From Phytophthora quininea (lineage: Eukaryota; Oomycota; Peronosporomycetes; Peronosporales; Peronosporaceae), in the NCBI GenBank assembly GCA_011947345.1, contig JAAVTG010000525.1:62001-126000 (forward strand): 64,000 bases of DNA, written 5' to 3'. Below are positions 21,101-33,324 of the stretch, one piece after another. The notes beneath the pieces were generated by a model. It saw only the letters and a list, made by a program, of their open reading frames with translations, searched no databases and was not told the DNA's origin. Made by a program: the position numbers and the translations under genes. How positions within the stretch are numbered: position 1 is the first letter of the stretch; every line of letters begins with the position of its first letter.

Positions 21101-24100
21101 TTGGCCTGCACTTGCTGCACTGCGACACCGCCTCGACAAAACGTGCCAATTGGACATGGATATGGACGTTCAGCAAGAAGAAGGGTGCTGTTTTCGGCAC
21201 ACAATTGAGAGTCACAGCTGCCTTCGCTTGGAGGGTGTTCCAGTTTCCGACTTCCAATAGCAGGGGCTTCACGAGGCACAAAAGCCCAAGCACGAGAGCT
21301 TTCAATGAAAGTGGCAAGGTCAGTTTCGTTATTGACAGCGTACTGTGAGTTGTCGAGGAAGTCACGAATGTCCGCCGTTTTTGTTCCTTTACGACAGTAG
21401 TGTCCTGATGGGCATCTCTTAACGGGTGTTCGGAGGCCATGCTCATCACAAACCATTCCAGCGCGGCACAATACGGGTTTGTTCATGCCATGGTCAGGAC
21501 AAAAGTACCCAACCGGGCACGGAAGGCACGTCGTCTGACTTTGCCGAGGTTGAAATGTTCCAGGTGAGCACACGGAAAAATTGGTGCTGCCATTTGGTTC
21601 AGATATTGTTCCGTTTGGAGTTGGAAGGATATTTCCATTGGTGCAGTATTGTGCCTTCGGACACTTCTGCTGGTACGTGAACCGGAGGCTGCTGTTCGTA
21701 AAATCCACTAGGTTATACGTGAGTTCCACTGAAACCACACCATTTGTACTTCGCAGGTCAACGATTTGTCGAGGAGCTACACAAGCAGCCATTGATTCCG
21801 AAAGATAAGTGGCAGGGCTCATAGCCTCGCCGAATCGACAAGAAAACAGAGTATTGTTCACGAAATTGCGCCCTTGTAAGAACACGGTAGTGCCTCCTTC
21901 CTTCAACCCTTTCGTTGGAAACAAGCGAGATACTGACATGTCTTTCAGGAATAAATACGAGGCCGAACTAGTTGATGCATCCACATCGTTATTACTAACA
22001 CGTACTGTTACTTCGCCGGGTGACGTGCGTGGTGCTGCACAAGAAATCATTTCTGGACTGATGAAAACTGCGGGAACCATTCCAGAGCTAAATAAACAGG
22101 TCAACGAGACAGAATCAATGAAACCCGTTCCACGGACGTTTATAACCGTGTTTGCATCGATAGCAAGACCAACATTCGGGGTCACTTCGTAAATCACAAT
22201 GTCAGCTACGTACTCAAAGGCAAACTTTGATGCGGTAAAATCAACACCATTGGTGCTCACTTGAACCATTTGTTTCCCTGGGGCTTCGACTGCTGGGGTA
22301 ACACATTTCATCAAATTTGGTGTAAGCACTTCGCCCACAATACTTTTGGACCCGATACGGCACTTCACAATTCCATTATCTGTGATATCGAGGTTATACC
22401 ACTGTATCATGAGCTCTGTCCCTCCAGAAACACTTCCGAAATGAGGAGTCACAGACACAATATCACTTGCTGTGGTGTACGTAAAAACACCGGGTTGGAC
22501 GTGAAAGAAATATTGTTGTTCGTCACGACCACCCTCACAATAGAAGTCGTATCACGTTGTGGTGGACTTACACATATTACTTCGCTGGACGAAACAAATT
22601 TCACAACTTGAACTGTTTCGAGATCGCCAAATCCACATCGCAGCTGTGATCCCTTCCGAAAATGCCTTCCGTATATTCTCACTGGGGTCCCACCTGTCAG
22701 TGGACCATGAGTGGGGTTATATACTCAACAAAGGCATCCGTATACACGGTGACGCTGGTCGGACTGTTTGAAAAGGACCGACCATCGTTTGATACTTGGA
22801 ACGTGTAGCGATTCGGTTGTAGCCGAGGCGACGTACAAGCGATCTGGTTGGCAGAATGGTACCTCGCCCCGACAATGACGGAGCCGAATCGGCACGCCAG
22901 CTCCCCAGAATTCCAGAAGTTAATCCCGTGTGCGGTGACTATCGTACCGCCACGAGTAGGCACTTCGGGGGATCCACAGCAGATATGACCGGAAGAGGCG
23001 GAGATACTATCGTACCCACGGGCTGATTCTCCATCAATGCTTGTTTCTTCGCTGTAGCAACCTCGGGGCTCAAATATGTGAACATGAATCCGTGTGAAGG
23101 AACTTCAGCGCCATGATCCCATAGTTTGATCGGTACATCGCCATATTTCATTTGTTTTGGTGATGTGCATTGAAGCAAGCTCGGCCTTACGACGTACGCG
23201 AAGACGAAGATTCCTCCGAAGCTGCAATGAGATACAAGATCCAAGCTAGTGCCCGTAATTGACACAACATCACCTCCCTCCATGAAGCCAATCGTCGGAT
23301 CAACCGAAGCAATCAACGGAGGTTTTACGAACTGAAGGAAAGCAAAACTCTGGGACGTCTGTTTTCCGTCGTTGGAAATGCGAACTCTTCGGAAGGCTGG
23401 CGGCAATGTTGGAACGTAACAATGCACACGAGTTGACGATTCAAATACGGCAGGAACCAACACGTCGTCGAAAAAGCAGCTAAGGTTTCTGTCATTTCGA
23501 GCATTTTCGGTGACAAGCGTTACTTTCCCTCCTGCAACAGCAGATATCCGCTGCGGCGATACAGATTTAATTTCTTCAGTTGGAGCAAACGTGAAAAATA
23601 CGGGGTTTGTTGAAAATCGAGCTTGTTGTCGGCCACTGTAACTTGCGCTTGCTCGGAATGATTCAACCACGGTGTAACGCATTGCATCAGAGTGTTTGAC
23701 AGCACTACTGACTCAACAGCTTCCGTTGCTCCAAAGTAACATGTAGACTCTGTCACTTTGAAGTTTTCCCTTGAACAGATACCGTAGTTCCCCCAAACGT
23801 GTTCCAATGTTTGGAGATACCGCCAGGACAGTAGGCGGGAATTTAAACGAAAATATCCATGGGTCTCCAACGTTCAAACAGTCTTGGCCATTGGTGGTCA
23901 CACGAACTTCACGGGAGTTTATTCCTGATGCGGGTGTAGTGCATTCAATCAGTGACGAATTGATAAACGTGGCTTGCGTTTGAATGTCTCCAAAGCAGCA
24001 CGAAAGTTGCGGGGTGTCTATAAAGTGCCAGCCACTCACTTTAATTATCGTTCCACCGCGATAGGTGCCATTATTGGGAGATACGTTCGTGATACCGATA

Positions 24101-27100
24101 GGGTTATGCACTTCCAGATCTAGTGAAGCATTTGAAACCACAGTATCATGCGATCTGACGTAGACATTAACAACACCCACATATTTAACAACAGGAGTGA
24201 CACACTGCAGGCGTGTGTCACTGATAACCTCTGCTTCAACACATCCCGGAGGAGATTTAGGAGCGCTGAAGCAGCAAAACAGATCCGCATCTCGTCGGAA
24301 CTGACTTCCACATAGTGTGACTTTGCATCCGCCTCCATTATCGCAGAGCCACGGTTCCAGAGAGGTCAGGATAACATCTTGATAATACGTAAACAGTAGA
24401 TTTTGCAGTCGTGGGGTCGATATCTCGTTCACGATTAGTGCGATGGACACTGCGCCGAGTTTCCCGTAAGGTGCAACACAACCACCTCTGATTGCGAGTG
24501 GTATGTCGCTGTTACAATCCCAAGATCATCGTCTTCATCGGAAAATACACAAGTCATGCTCGTGGAGTTCATAAACCCACTACCATTGAGATAGATTTCA
24601 TATCCCCCACTTAAAGGGCCAACGTCAGGTTTTAGCGTGTAGATCGACGGCAGTTGGATGTAAATAAAGTCTGCCGTCGTGGTCGTAAAATCCTGTCCAT
24701 TCAGTGAGATACTTAGCTTGGTACTTCCTAGAGCATGGGGTGGTGCATCACATGAAATGGTTGTATCATTCCAGAAGGTGGCGACACTCCGCTCAGTTCC
24801 AAAACGACATTCTAGCTCCGTGGAGTACCGTAAATGACGTCCTTGCAAATAAATCGTTGTCCCACCACCGATATCTGCAACTAAAGGCTCCACAGCTTCA
24901 ATGATAGGCTCAAGTACATACTCAAATTGAACTGAGAGCATGGTGATGTCTTGACCGTTCAACGCTAGCATAATTGAAACTCGTTGAGAGGTAAATGTAG
25001 TAGGTGAGAGTTTCGACGGCGAGGGGAGTGACACACTCAATCGCAGAGTCATTCAGTAACCATGCACGGTTGCAGTGAGACTGGTCTCCGAAGCAGCACT
25101 GAGTAAACTTTGACGAATACAAATTCAGCCCCACAAACTGCATCAATGTTCCTCCGCTTGCTGGCCCTGACGTCGGAATAACATCTTGAATTACTGGAGG
25201 CAGCATATATGAATAAAGAACGCTGTTCGTCGTAAAATCAATGCCATCATTGACAGACACTTCAACAACCACTGTCTCCGCATAAGTTTTGCCTGGCGCG
25301 ATGCACAGCATTTCCGTGTCGGACTGTACAATCCCTCGGACCAAGGAATCCCCAAAAAGACACCATGGAGCCTCAGGTTCAAATCCAATACCAGTGACAG
25401 TAACCAATGTTGAACCATCAATGACTCCGCGAGTAGGTGATAGACGGAATACTTGTGGATTCGTTTGATTCATGGACGTTTGGCTTGGTGTAGCAAAGTC
25501 AGAGATGTTAACTGAAGCGTAGACGCTTTCTTCAACGTCTGCACTACTTGAGGCATTTGAGGTGCTATTGTCAGCTACGAGAGGGGAGTGATACATATCA
25601 ACTTGTCATCATTTTCAACTGATGCTGCATCCACCCCATCGCCAACCCTGCACCAGTGTGTTGCGTCTTTAACGAAATTTCCCCACTGGACATCGCATCG
25701 GAGTCTACTTCTACACTATCAGGCCGTAAATCAACTTCATTCAACAAAATTGGTAGTGCTTCTTGGTTCGGACGATCAACACTTTCCCCGAAACAAGTTC
25801 GGTACTGGGACACACTGGAGAGGTATTGCCAAAGAAGTATAACTGAGAAAACTGCACAAGATGATGGCCATCAATTTGTACGCTTGTGTGGTCATTAAGC
25901 GAATAATAAGGCGGTGTTGCTGCAGAGATTTGAGGTGAGGGTAGAGTTACGCTCTTATTGGTACCAACAACAGTTTCGTTATTGATTGACACCTGTAACA
26001 TAGCACACTCCATTCCAGGAACATTTACGGCTGTAAAGTTAACTTCTCCAAACGACCAGAATAATGAGTCTGCCAATGGTAAGAACCTGGAAAAGTTTCC
26101 AGTTAAAGCAACATTTGCTCCACCGCCCACTCCACTCGACGTTGATATGGTAGAATTGACGCTGGATATCGACAGCATGTCAAAAGCTGGAGGAGTCAGT
26201 TCCATTTCCCAGACGTAGCCATGTGACCGGTTATATAGTTCTTCTAGTCCCGTGGAATCAGACATGTTTAATTTGTACATTCCACTTGAATTAGTTGTAT
26301 ATATCGACATCAGTGTTTGTGTATCCCAGAGATTGCCATGAGATCGATTAAAGAAATCTACTATCGAAATTGGAAGTGAGGACTGGGACAGGTTTACGTA
26401 GTTCATGCCACTTGAATTAACTGTTGGCACCGGCAACAGTTTGGCATCGCCAGCTTCAACAGGCACGACAGAGAAATTCCCGTCCAAATCACCGAACGAA
26501 AATTGGGTTAAATTTGAGCGGTTCCCTCCTTCAGGCGCCATTACGGGCATATTAGCTGGAACTGGAGGTAAATAGGACACCACAAAAGCACATAGTGGCT
26601 CTAACACGGCATCACAGTATAGCTCCAGCTCATAGTTACTTGGTGGAGGTTGGTAGACCATGGTGGGATACTCCTTCTTTTCTGGCCTATTCTGCGGCAA
26701 CTCCACGGGCTTTAGGCGGGTTCGATTAGGGAACCCGCATGCTGGGCAAACTGACTGCTCGCTAACTCCATCGGATACAGGTCAGATTCAACAATTGACG
26801 AACTCATGCTCTGGTTCGTCTGTGGAGCAATTTTGGGGGTTCCGAATAGTACGAAAATCGTACGTTAGCCCCGTCTTCAACATGAGCAAGAGTATTGAAA
26901 ACGCGAACACTGGCAGCTACAGTGTCGTTGGCTATCGTAGACGGTGTGGTGCATTCAAGAGTAGAAGCATCAACTACTCGAGCGGCAACACTCCTGTCCC
27001 CAAATAAGCACTGGATTCCGTCATGGAAGCCAAACACTCCACTAATGGTAACAATTGTACCGCCCACGACAGACCCACGGCGAGGATACACACCAGCAAT

Positions 27101-30100
27101 CGACATTCGTGGCAGGATTTTGTACGATGCTGCTGACTTCGAAAAATCGATACCGTTATTCGAGACGCGTATACGCTTTACCCCCAGTTTCGTGAATGGG
27201 ACAACGCATTCGATCTGAGAGGATGATATGAATGCCACAACGGATGACACGACATCATCGAACATGCACGTCAAACTTGCTGAATCGATAAAGTTTGCGC
27301 CATCAACTTGCACATTTCGCTCCACATCACTAGACTGAATGCCCTGGGGAGGATAAACCTTGAACACGTCTTCGCGAAGAACTGTCTCAAACCTAGCAAA
27401 ACCGCTCGCACTTCGACTTGAGCCTTCGATAATTAGGTCCACCGAGTGCACCCCAATATTCATCGGTGGTGTGATACACTGTAATGTACCGTCCTCGAAC
27501 ATATGAGCATTTACCGCAGTTGATCTATTAAAAGACACATCACGGTTAATCGCTGCTGAACGTTTTGCGCCGCAATAATTACTGCAGTTCCTCCGTCTGA
27601 GGGACCAAAGGTGGGGCTGATACTAGTGATCATTACAGGGGCGAAAAACGTGAATTGTAGTGTCGGAGATACTTCGTCACCAAATGATACCCAGAAGTCA
27701 ACAATGGACGACGTATTATCAATTCTAATGGCTGGGGTTTGACAAGTCAATTCCGTAGATGACACCACTGCAGCTTTCACATTATGTTGCTCCCCAAAAT
27801 GGCATATGACTTGCATATCTACAACAAATCCAGACCCGTTTACGTTGACTATGGTGCCACCGGTAGTGGAGCTGGAAGATGGCGTAACTCGATGAATATT
27901 AGCAGTATGAATTGCAGAGGCCAAAAAGATTCTCTCGTAACTTGAACATCATTTTGCGACGGCGAACCTTTACAGGAGTCTAAAGAATCGATACCGTCGT
28001 TCACATCACATTCTTCAAAATAATCCGACGATAATACCAATGGTGCTTCTGCTTTAGAAGAGGTGAATTCCAAGACCTTTCATTCCATACATCCAAGCGT
28101 ACAAGACCTTCCTTCGTTTGATCCAGAGCACTGTGATCATCGCGAGTCATCGATGCAGCAGGAACACACCTCGATTCATTTATAATTGGTAGATCCAGAA
28201 CCCAAGGCATCTCTCCACCACTTTCACTCCATTCATCCAAAGGTGCAAGGCCTGTAAATGCAGGTTGATCCAAAATACTTTGAGCTGGAGACATAGGATC
28301 AGACCCGGAGTTATTGATGATTGGTAGATCCGCAACCCAAGGCATTCTTCCATCATTTGCTCGATAAATATTTAAGCACAATAACTCATTAAAGAAGCAT
28401 TTCCAGTTCGGCGTATTGCCTTGCAGTGTTTCACTAGGTTCAATCTGATGAGCTGTGGCCACCACGTGTCGACCCAAAATTTGGTTCAAGCGTCCATGAA
28501 AAGCTGCCGCTTGTCGAATCGCCAATGGGTAGCACTTTGATATTGGATTCATTCTCCACTCCACTCAGAACAACAGGAGCCGCCGGACCGCCATTCACGA
28601 TAAATATTTTAGGCTCAATGTACTGCGTAAGCGGTGTGTGGTAGCAAGATACGGCAACAGCACCTTCCGCAACAAATCCATCGTATCCAGCAATCGTAAC
28701 GCTTATGTTCGATGACGATGAAATAAATGGTGGATGGCAGACCATTTCATGCTCACTCACAAAATCAGCAGGAACCGGTATCCTATCAAAGATACACGCT
28801 AGCTGTGAAACGTTTGAAAACCCGGTGCCTGACATAATGAGTTCTTCTTTTCCGAAGCAGGCGAACAACTTCGGACTCACTGATTCCAACGTAAAATTGG
28901 AAACTGACTGGATCAGGAGACGCTCGCTCCAGTCCTGGCCATTTAAACTGACAGATAGATTCACAGGTGAACCCTCCGAAAAAACAGCTTGAGAGATGGG
29001 GCACAATAGCTCTGCTGTAGAAACCCAGACAGCTAATTCAACCAGAGAATTTACTCGACACCAATAATTCGATGACACGAGTTGCTCTCCAAAACCTGAA
29101 CCAACCCATTAAAATTCGTCGGTAGTATGTCAGGCGAGACTGCGGTTACGCTAAGATCTCGCGCATAGCGGAATTCGCGCTGAAATTTAAACCGGAAGTT
29201 GCCCCCACGTCCGAAAGAGTTAGCGTGACGAATTCAAGTTCGTTTCCATTAGACGGTGTCACACACGAAATGTGAGTGGAGTTTTCCCACGTGGCTACAG
29301 TTGATGCATTCATACCAAAGATGCAAACGAATGCCATTCGCTCATCAAATCCATCACCACGAAGCAGTAAGGTTGTTCCTCCACTTGCTCTTCCGACGTG
29401 CGGCCAAAACGAGTAAATTGAGGTTTCGCGGACAATACTGTACATCCATTCGTCTTTGCTTGCAGAAGAGATGAAATCGTCGCCATTGGCGCCAATATAT
29501 AGCCCTTCCACAGTACCAACATCAGTTGTGCCATTGAATGACGAAGCAAGTATTGGGCCGATAGTTGCGTTGAACCCCATAATGGTTGCATTCCCTAACA
29601 ATCCAATTCCAGTGTTATTCACCAATCCTAAAGGAAAGAAGGATTTCTCGTATGGTGGACATGTCAAACGATGAAACTTCATCACACCCAGGTCTGCAGT
29701 AGTGACCCGCTTTCTTCTGACAGGTGGAAGCACAACCGGCTCCGCTGTTACATTTGATGGCAATCTGAGTGGTACTTTATCAAGAACGTTGGTAGTTTTT
29801 CGAAGGACTCCATCGCCTGGGATGATGTAATGTACTTCAGGATCTACGGATACAGCTTCATCAGAAATGTTCCACAACTATACATATGTAAACATAATCA
29901 TACAGCGCTTACCTCTGAACGTAAATGGTAACAGCGGCGAAAAATCTTGCCGTTTGTGGACACCGGTATTGAATCAATTTGTTCGTAGAGGAATGGGATT
30001 GGATTGGAGTAGAAGGTGACATTATCCGTCACCATGACAAAGGTTCGACTCAACGTGTCCGTGCTTGCTGGAGGTGCTGTACATTCGAGGAAAGTGTCAG

Positions 30101-32903
30101 ACATAATTGAAGCTAATACAAGCGGTGATAGTCCAAAACGACACCAAAGGCCTCCAGTCGACTTCCGCATAAACCCTTTCCCAACGACAGATATCTTCGT
30201 TCCTCCTGTAGTGTTCCCGCGAGTTGGAGCTATCTCGGCAATGGACCATACATGATCAGAGTGATTTCCTTGAATGCTCAGGGACACTGACACGTCCTCG
30301 CTGATGGAGAAATCTGGCAGCGAGCTTACTCGAATGAATACGACCTCATGTCCGTAAAGGTTGGGGCTCGAATAAATACAAGCGACTTGATGATGTCATT
30401 CACAGCAGCAATTGGTCCACTTAGCGCAACCCAGCTAGACGCTTCATCACCACTTGGTTGTTTTGAGACGGTAGAAGGAAATGTACTGCTCGGTAACGTG
30501 AACTGCACCTCTCCAACAGGTGTCATAGTGAACAAACGCACATATACCAGCTCCGTGCCAATAATATCCCCTCCAATAGCTTGATAGTATACCCACTAAA
30601 TTGTACCGCGGATAGCTCCAAAGGCACAATAGCAATCGGGTCGTCAACGCTCTGAACCACGAGAGGGATGATTTTGAACGCTTCTGTAATCGTTTCGTCG
30701 AGGTAGTTAAAGTCGATTATTCGAATACCAAGCTGCTCCGCATGCAGTTGGAAATTAAAATCTTTGTCAGGACGGTATTGAATCTCGAACAGTGCTGTGT
30801 TAATCGCCCGTAAGTCACCACGGAATCGTACGAACTGATCCGATGCACCGTCACCCTCAAGTATGTCAATTTGATCCGTTGACCCGAGAGTCATCACACC
30901 ACTTAGCACGTACAACTGCATTTCGAATGTCGAGTTGCTGTGGGCGAACGCAGGGTCAACGTCGTAAGCTCGGACACCAAATATGCTAATTTGTTGATCT
31001 TCAAGCAAGTACTGAGGACCTGGGACAATCAACTCCGGTGGATCGTTCACGGAATCTATGTGAATCACAATGGACACTTCGTCTGTCGTTGCGGATGAGA
31101 AACCAGTGATTCCTTCGTCAACTACCTTTATCCGAAGCACGTCATCTCCGTACCAATTTAAGTAACTTCGATACCACACGTTGGCTAAAAAGGTGTTTAC
31201 ACTACTTAATGTGCCACTGAACAACAAATAGTCATTACGGTCCCCGTCGCCAGTGCCAAACGTGATTCCAGGCGTTGGATCAAGCGATAATATTCCATTT
31301 TGAACGGTCATGTTGACCGTCACTTCATAATCGAGTGCCATTTGACTACTTGTATCGCTAATGGAAATACCCGTGATCTCCAACGTGATATCTTCTTTCC
31401 CAGAAACGAGTGAAGGCGCGATAACTTTTGGATCATTGTTCCAAGAGTTAACGCTTATAAAAATGGATGCGTACGACGATGCTTCGTCCGTGATAAATGA
31501 TACTGCCCTCCATTGACTCCCATCCACGTTCTTCCACTGCAGTCTTGCGGTGTGACTTCCGCCGGCTAGAGGCATCACCATGCTAGCGCGTGCGTTCTTA
31601 ATGCCACGAACAGTTCCATCTACCAGCGACGACATATGCCGGTATGCGACTCCATCAATAACTAGACGAGTTTGAACACGGCTCCACGAATCTTCACTCC
31701 AGCTGCTGAATTGTGGGTTATCGCTCTGTGATAGCGGTAGATTGTAGCTTAGTGAGACTTGGGTTGCTTTTGGCAGTGTAAATTGAAGCACAGAGTCCCC
31801 ACGTCCGACCATTGACCCGACGATGATTTCTTTAACTGACTTAATCTGTACACCGACACAGACTCCATGCCCCATTCACCAACTGCAGCCAGTATACGCC
31901 CCATTGCAAACCCATCCAACGCATTAGGCGACGAATACCAGGGCCGACTGGAGCCCAATAGTGACCTCCAGAACAACACAGCACTATATTCACCAGGAGG
32001 CAAGTTCATGATGATGCTGCCTTGAAGCTGGACGGTCGACTTCCTGTACCCTCAACGATTCCGTAGGATCCTGTCTCCCGATATCGCAGCCCGTTAATCT
32101 CAAGAACCGCCTCGATTTCATCATACGCCGCCACATCTACCCAGTCACGAAAACGTCAAGTACCAGAACTTCAGCGACCTCCAACAACCGTATAACAATA
32201 AAGGCGAAAACGAACCGCGAGAGTACTTGACCAATTCGGGCCGTACAGGTAGCTGATAAAAGACTCGTATCGTCGCCGACTCAGACAGTCGGAACTCTAG
32301 TGCCATGTCCGTCACTGCTTCCCACCTGTTCACTGACAGCAACGAGCCACTAGTCAGTGGTTGCGTGTACCAGATAAAGCGGTGCTGCGCTGACACCAGG
32401 AGATTCCTCCCGCCAGCGAAGCCGTCCAAGATGTCGCTGGCCACGGCCCACGTGACGACGTGCGTTCCTCGCTTCCGCCACTGCAGCTGCACGTCATGGC
32501 GGCCTCTTGGGATCTCCAGCACCAGGTGCCCGCTGGCCACCGCAGTTACAGGCTCTCGGTCGTCCAGCGTCGTCGCCGACTGGCGGTACGGCGAGCCGTC
32601 CACCACGACTCGGAACGAGAGCTCGCTCAGTTGAGCCACTTGGACGCCTTCGGATTGCAGATCTGTGACGTGAGACACTGCCACGTCGTACGAGATGGTC
32701 ACCACTGCCTCGTTCGGCAGCTCCACAGTCACGTTGGTGTCGGGCACGTCCACCCACTTGTTGAGTGGTCTCTCGAGCGACGCCGGTGTCAACGGACTGA
32801 CGCACCACATGAGCTTGGGCGACGCGCTCTGAGCTGCAGCATGGATCCAGCTGCTGCTGCAGAGGAGCCAACAGAGCAGCACACGGTGCCATCCAGTCGG
32901 CAT
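15178..32903 (-). CDS. Giant IPT/TIG-repeat multi-pass membrane protein
   Basis: One gene of about 17.7 kb encodes roughly 5,900 residues. From the ATG at 32903 there is a signal peptide (HRVLLCWLLCSSSWIHAAAQ), three related beta-rich modules with WXXXPLT and RLVIDGVAYRH-type strands, then cadherin-like repeats near 31400-30600. About two dozen IPT/TIG repeats run from 30300 to 21800 (SPTFGPSDGGTAV, FPTKGLKEGGTTVFLQGRNF and others). A cysteine-rich GCC2/GCC3-like block lies at 21680-19900 (CPAGYICGNGTRT, CPTGHYCPND) and a further TIG at about 19650. An extracellular module leads to a C-terminal region with many membrane segments from about 17820 and a cytosolic tail. NXS/T sites are abundant. 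Introns: 32137-32215 and possibly 29878-29912. About 28 one-base frame breaks interrupt it, yet TIG motifs resume immediately after each. The tail 15178-18030 is one unbroken frame. Likely a surface receptor or adhesin-like protein; function unknown. PKHD1-type proteins share the TIG arrays. Confidence 0.88.
15328..15953 (-). repeat. Three-copy motif in the cytosolic tail of the giant protein
   Basis: Three segments in the C-terminal tail share the pattern P-V-x-L-x-A-x-S-x(4)-L/I-x(2)-W-x(3)-A. They read FGPVTLSAPSRTIIRLWLAR (about 15953-15870), LGPVQLNAASYALLQKWYRT (15563-15490) and RQPVKLNAASTALARKWLVA (15402-15328). Each is followed by a basic stretch. Spacing is unequal, so they are a repeated docking-type motif more than a tandem array. 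I know no named domain for it. Confidence 0.7.
16857..16899 (-). repeat. Lys/Glu codon repeat (KEKEKE tract)
   Basis: A purine-rich hexamer-like repeat on the minus strand encodes alternating Lys-Glu (GKKEKEKEKEKEKETEGEG) in a loop between membrane segments of the giant protein. It is in frame and likely variable in length between strains. The charged run makes a cytosolic location likely. Confidence 0.8.
26200..26430 (-). repeat. Two-copy 42-residue repeat in the giant protein
   Basis: Two adjacent units of about 126 bp encode VNSSGMNYVNLSQSSLP...FFNRSHGNLWDTQ and TNSSGMYKLNMSDSTGL...LYNRSHGYVWEME. The anchors NSSGM and NRSHG-x-x-W are shared. The DNA copies also match (CCACTTGAATTA at about 26282 and 26408). 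The unit contains several N-glycosylation sequons. It lies between TIG repeats. Confidence 0.75.
28090..28365 (-). repeat. MPWV-x-DLPIIN tandem repeat in the giant protein
   Basis: Two units of about 135 bp (45 residues) each contain MPWVADLPIIN or MPWVLDLPIIN followed by LDQ...LAPLDEW or LDQ...LVRLDVW. The shared DNA CCCAAGGCAT recurs at 28201 and 28336. The unit is not a TIG repeat and lies in the linker between TIG domains. I do not recognise it. Confidence 0.75.
29878..29912 (-). other. Possible 35-nt intron in the giant gene
   Basis: The reading frame ending in YHLRSE meets GTAAGC at 29912, and 35 nt later the frame resumes as LWNISDEAVSVDPE after a TATAG acceptor at 29878. Both junctions are in phase 0 and the length is not a multiple of three, so removal restores the frame. 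No other intron here is below 53 nt. A frame break plus coding sequence is less likely because the stretch contains no protein-like reading. Confidence 0.45.
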
Positions 32904-33324
32904 CGCTCAGGTATTTTTATTAGGACGGATCTTGAGCGGCTCTTCGACAGTCAAAGCATATTTACGATCGCCGATAACATCGAAGAACGCACAGCAGGCA
33001 CTGCATACGCTTTGGCCAGGGCTTGAAGCCACCAGAGCAGACTGCAGGACGCCGTCGTCCAACACAGTTCGCCTGCAGCGAAGTCACATGAGACTTTCGT
33101 TTACCCTCCTAAAGTCTTGATCAGATTGAACGGGGTTTCCAACCTATACGTTTTCTTAGTGAAAAAATGCCGAAAGATCGCTGCACGACGCCCCACAAAA
33201 GCGCAAAGGGGAAGCCGGTGGCAGGCAGACGACGAAGGATCGCGCAGACCGAGACTCCCAGCATCGGGGGACGTCGCAGTCGTCTTCACTTAGCAGGCAG
33301 TAGCAGAGAGAGACCTACAGCGCC
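32904..33324. promoter_or_regulatory. Divergent promoter region, giant TIG gene / SPT6
   Basis: Only about 420 bp separate the start codons of the giant TIG gene (-) and SPT6 (+). Both promoters must therefore lie in this stretch. No clear Inr element could be placed on either strand. A short ORF (33167-33382) starts here and overlaps the SPT6 first exon in another frame; I treat it as non-coding. Confidence 0.5.

Noticed and set aside
18260..30541. More than twenty separate minus-strand ORFs as individual genes
   Set aside because: TIG motifs and Cys-rich repeats continue across every junction with one-base frame changes, and most of the apparent start codons are not ATG. They are pieces of one gene.
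32460..33026. 188-codon plus-strand ORF opposite the signal-peptide end of the giant gene
   Set aside because: It is antisense to well-structured coding sequence, has no domain, and extends into the divergent promoter.
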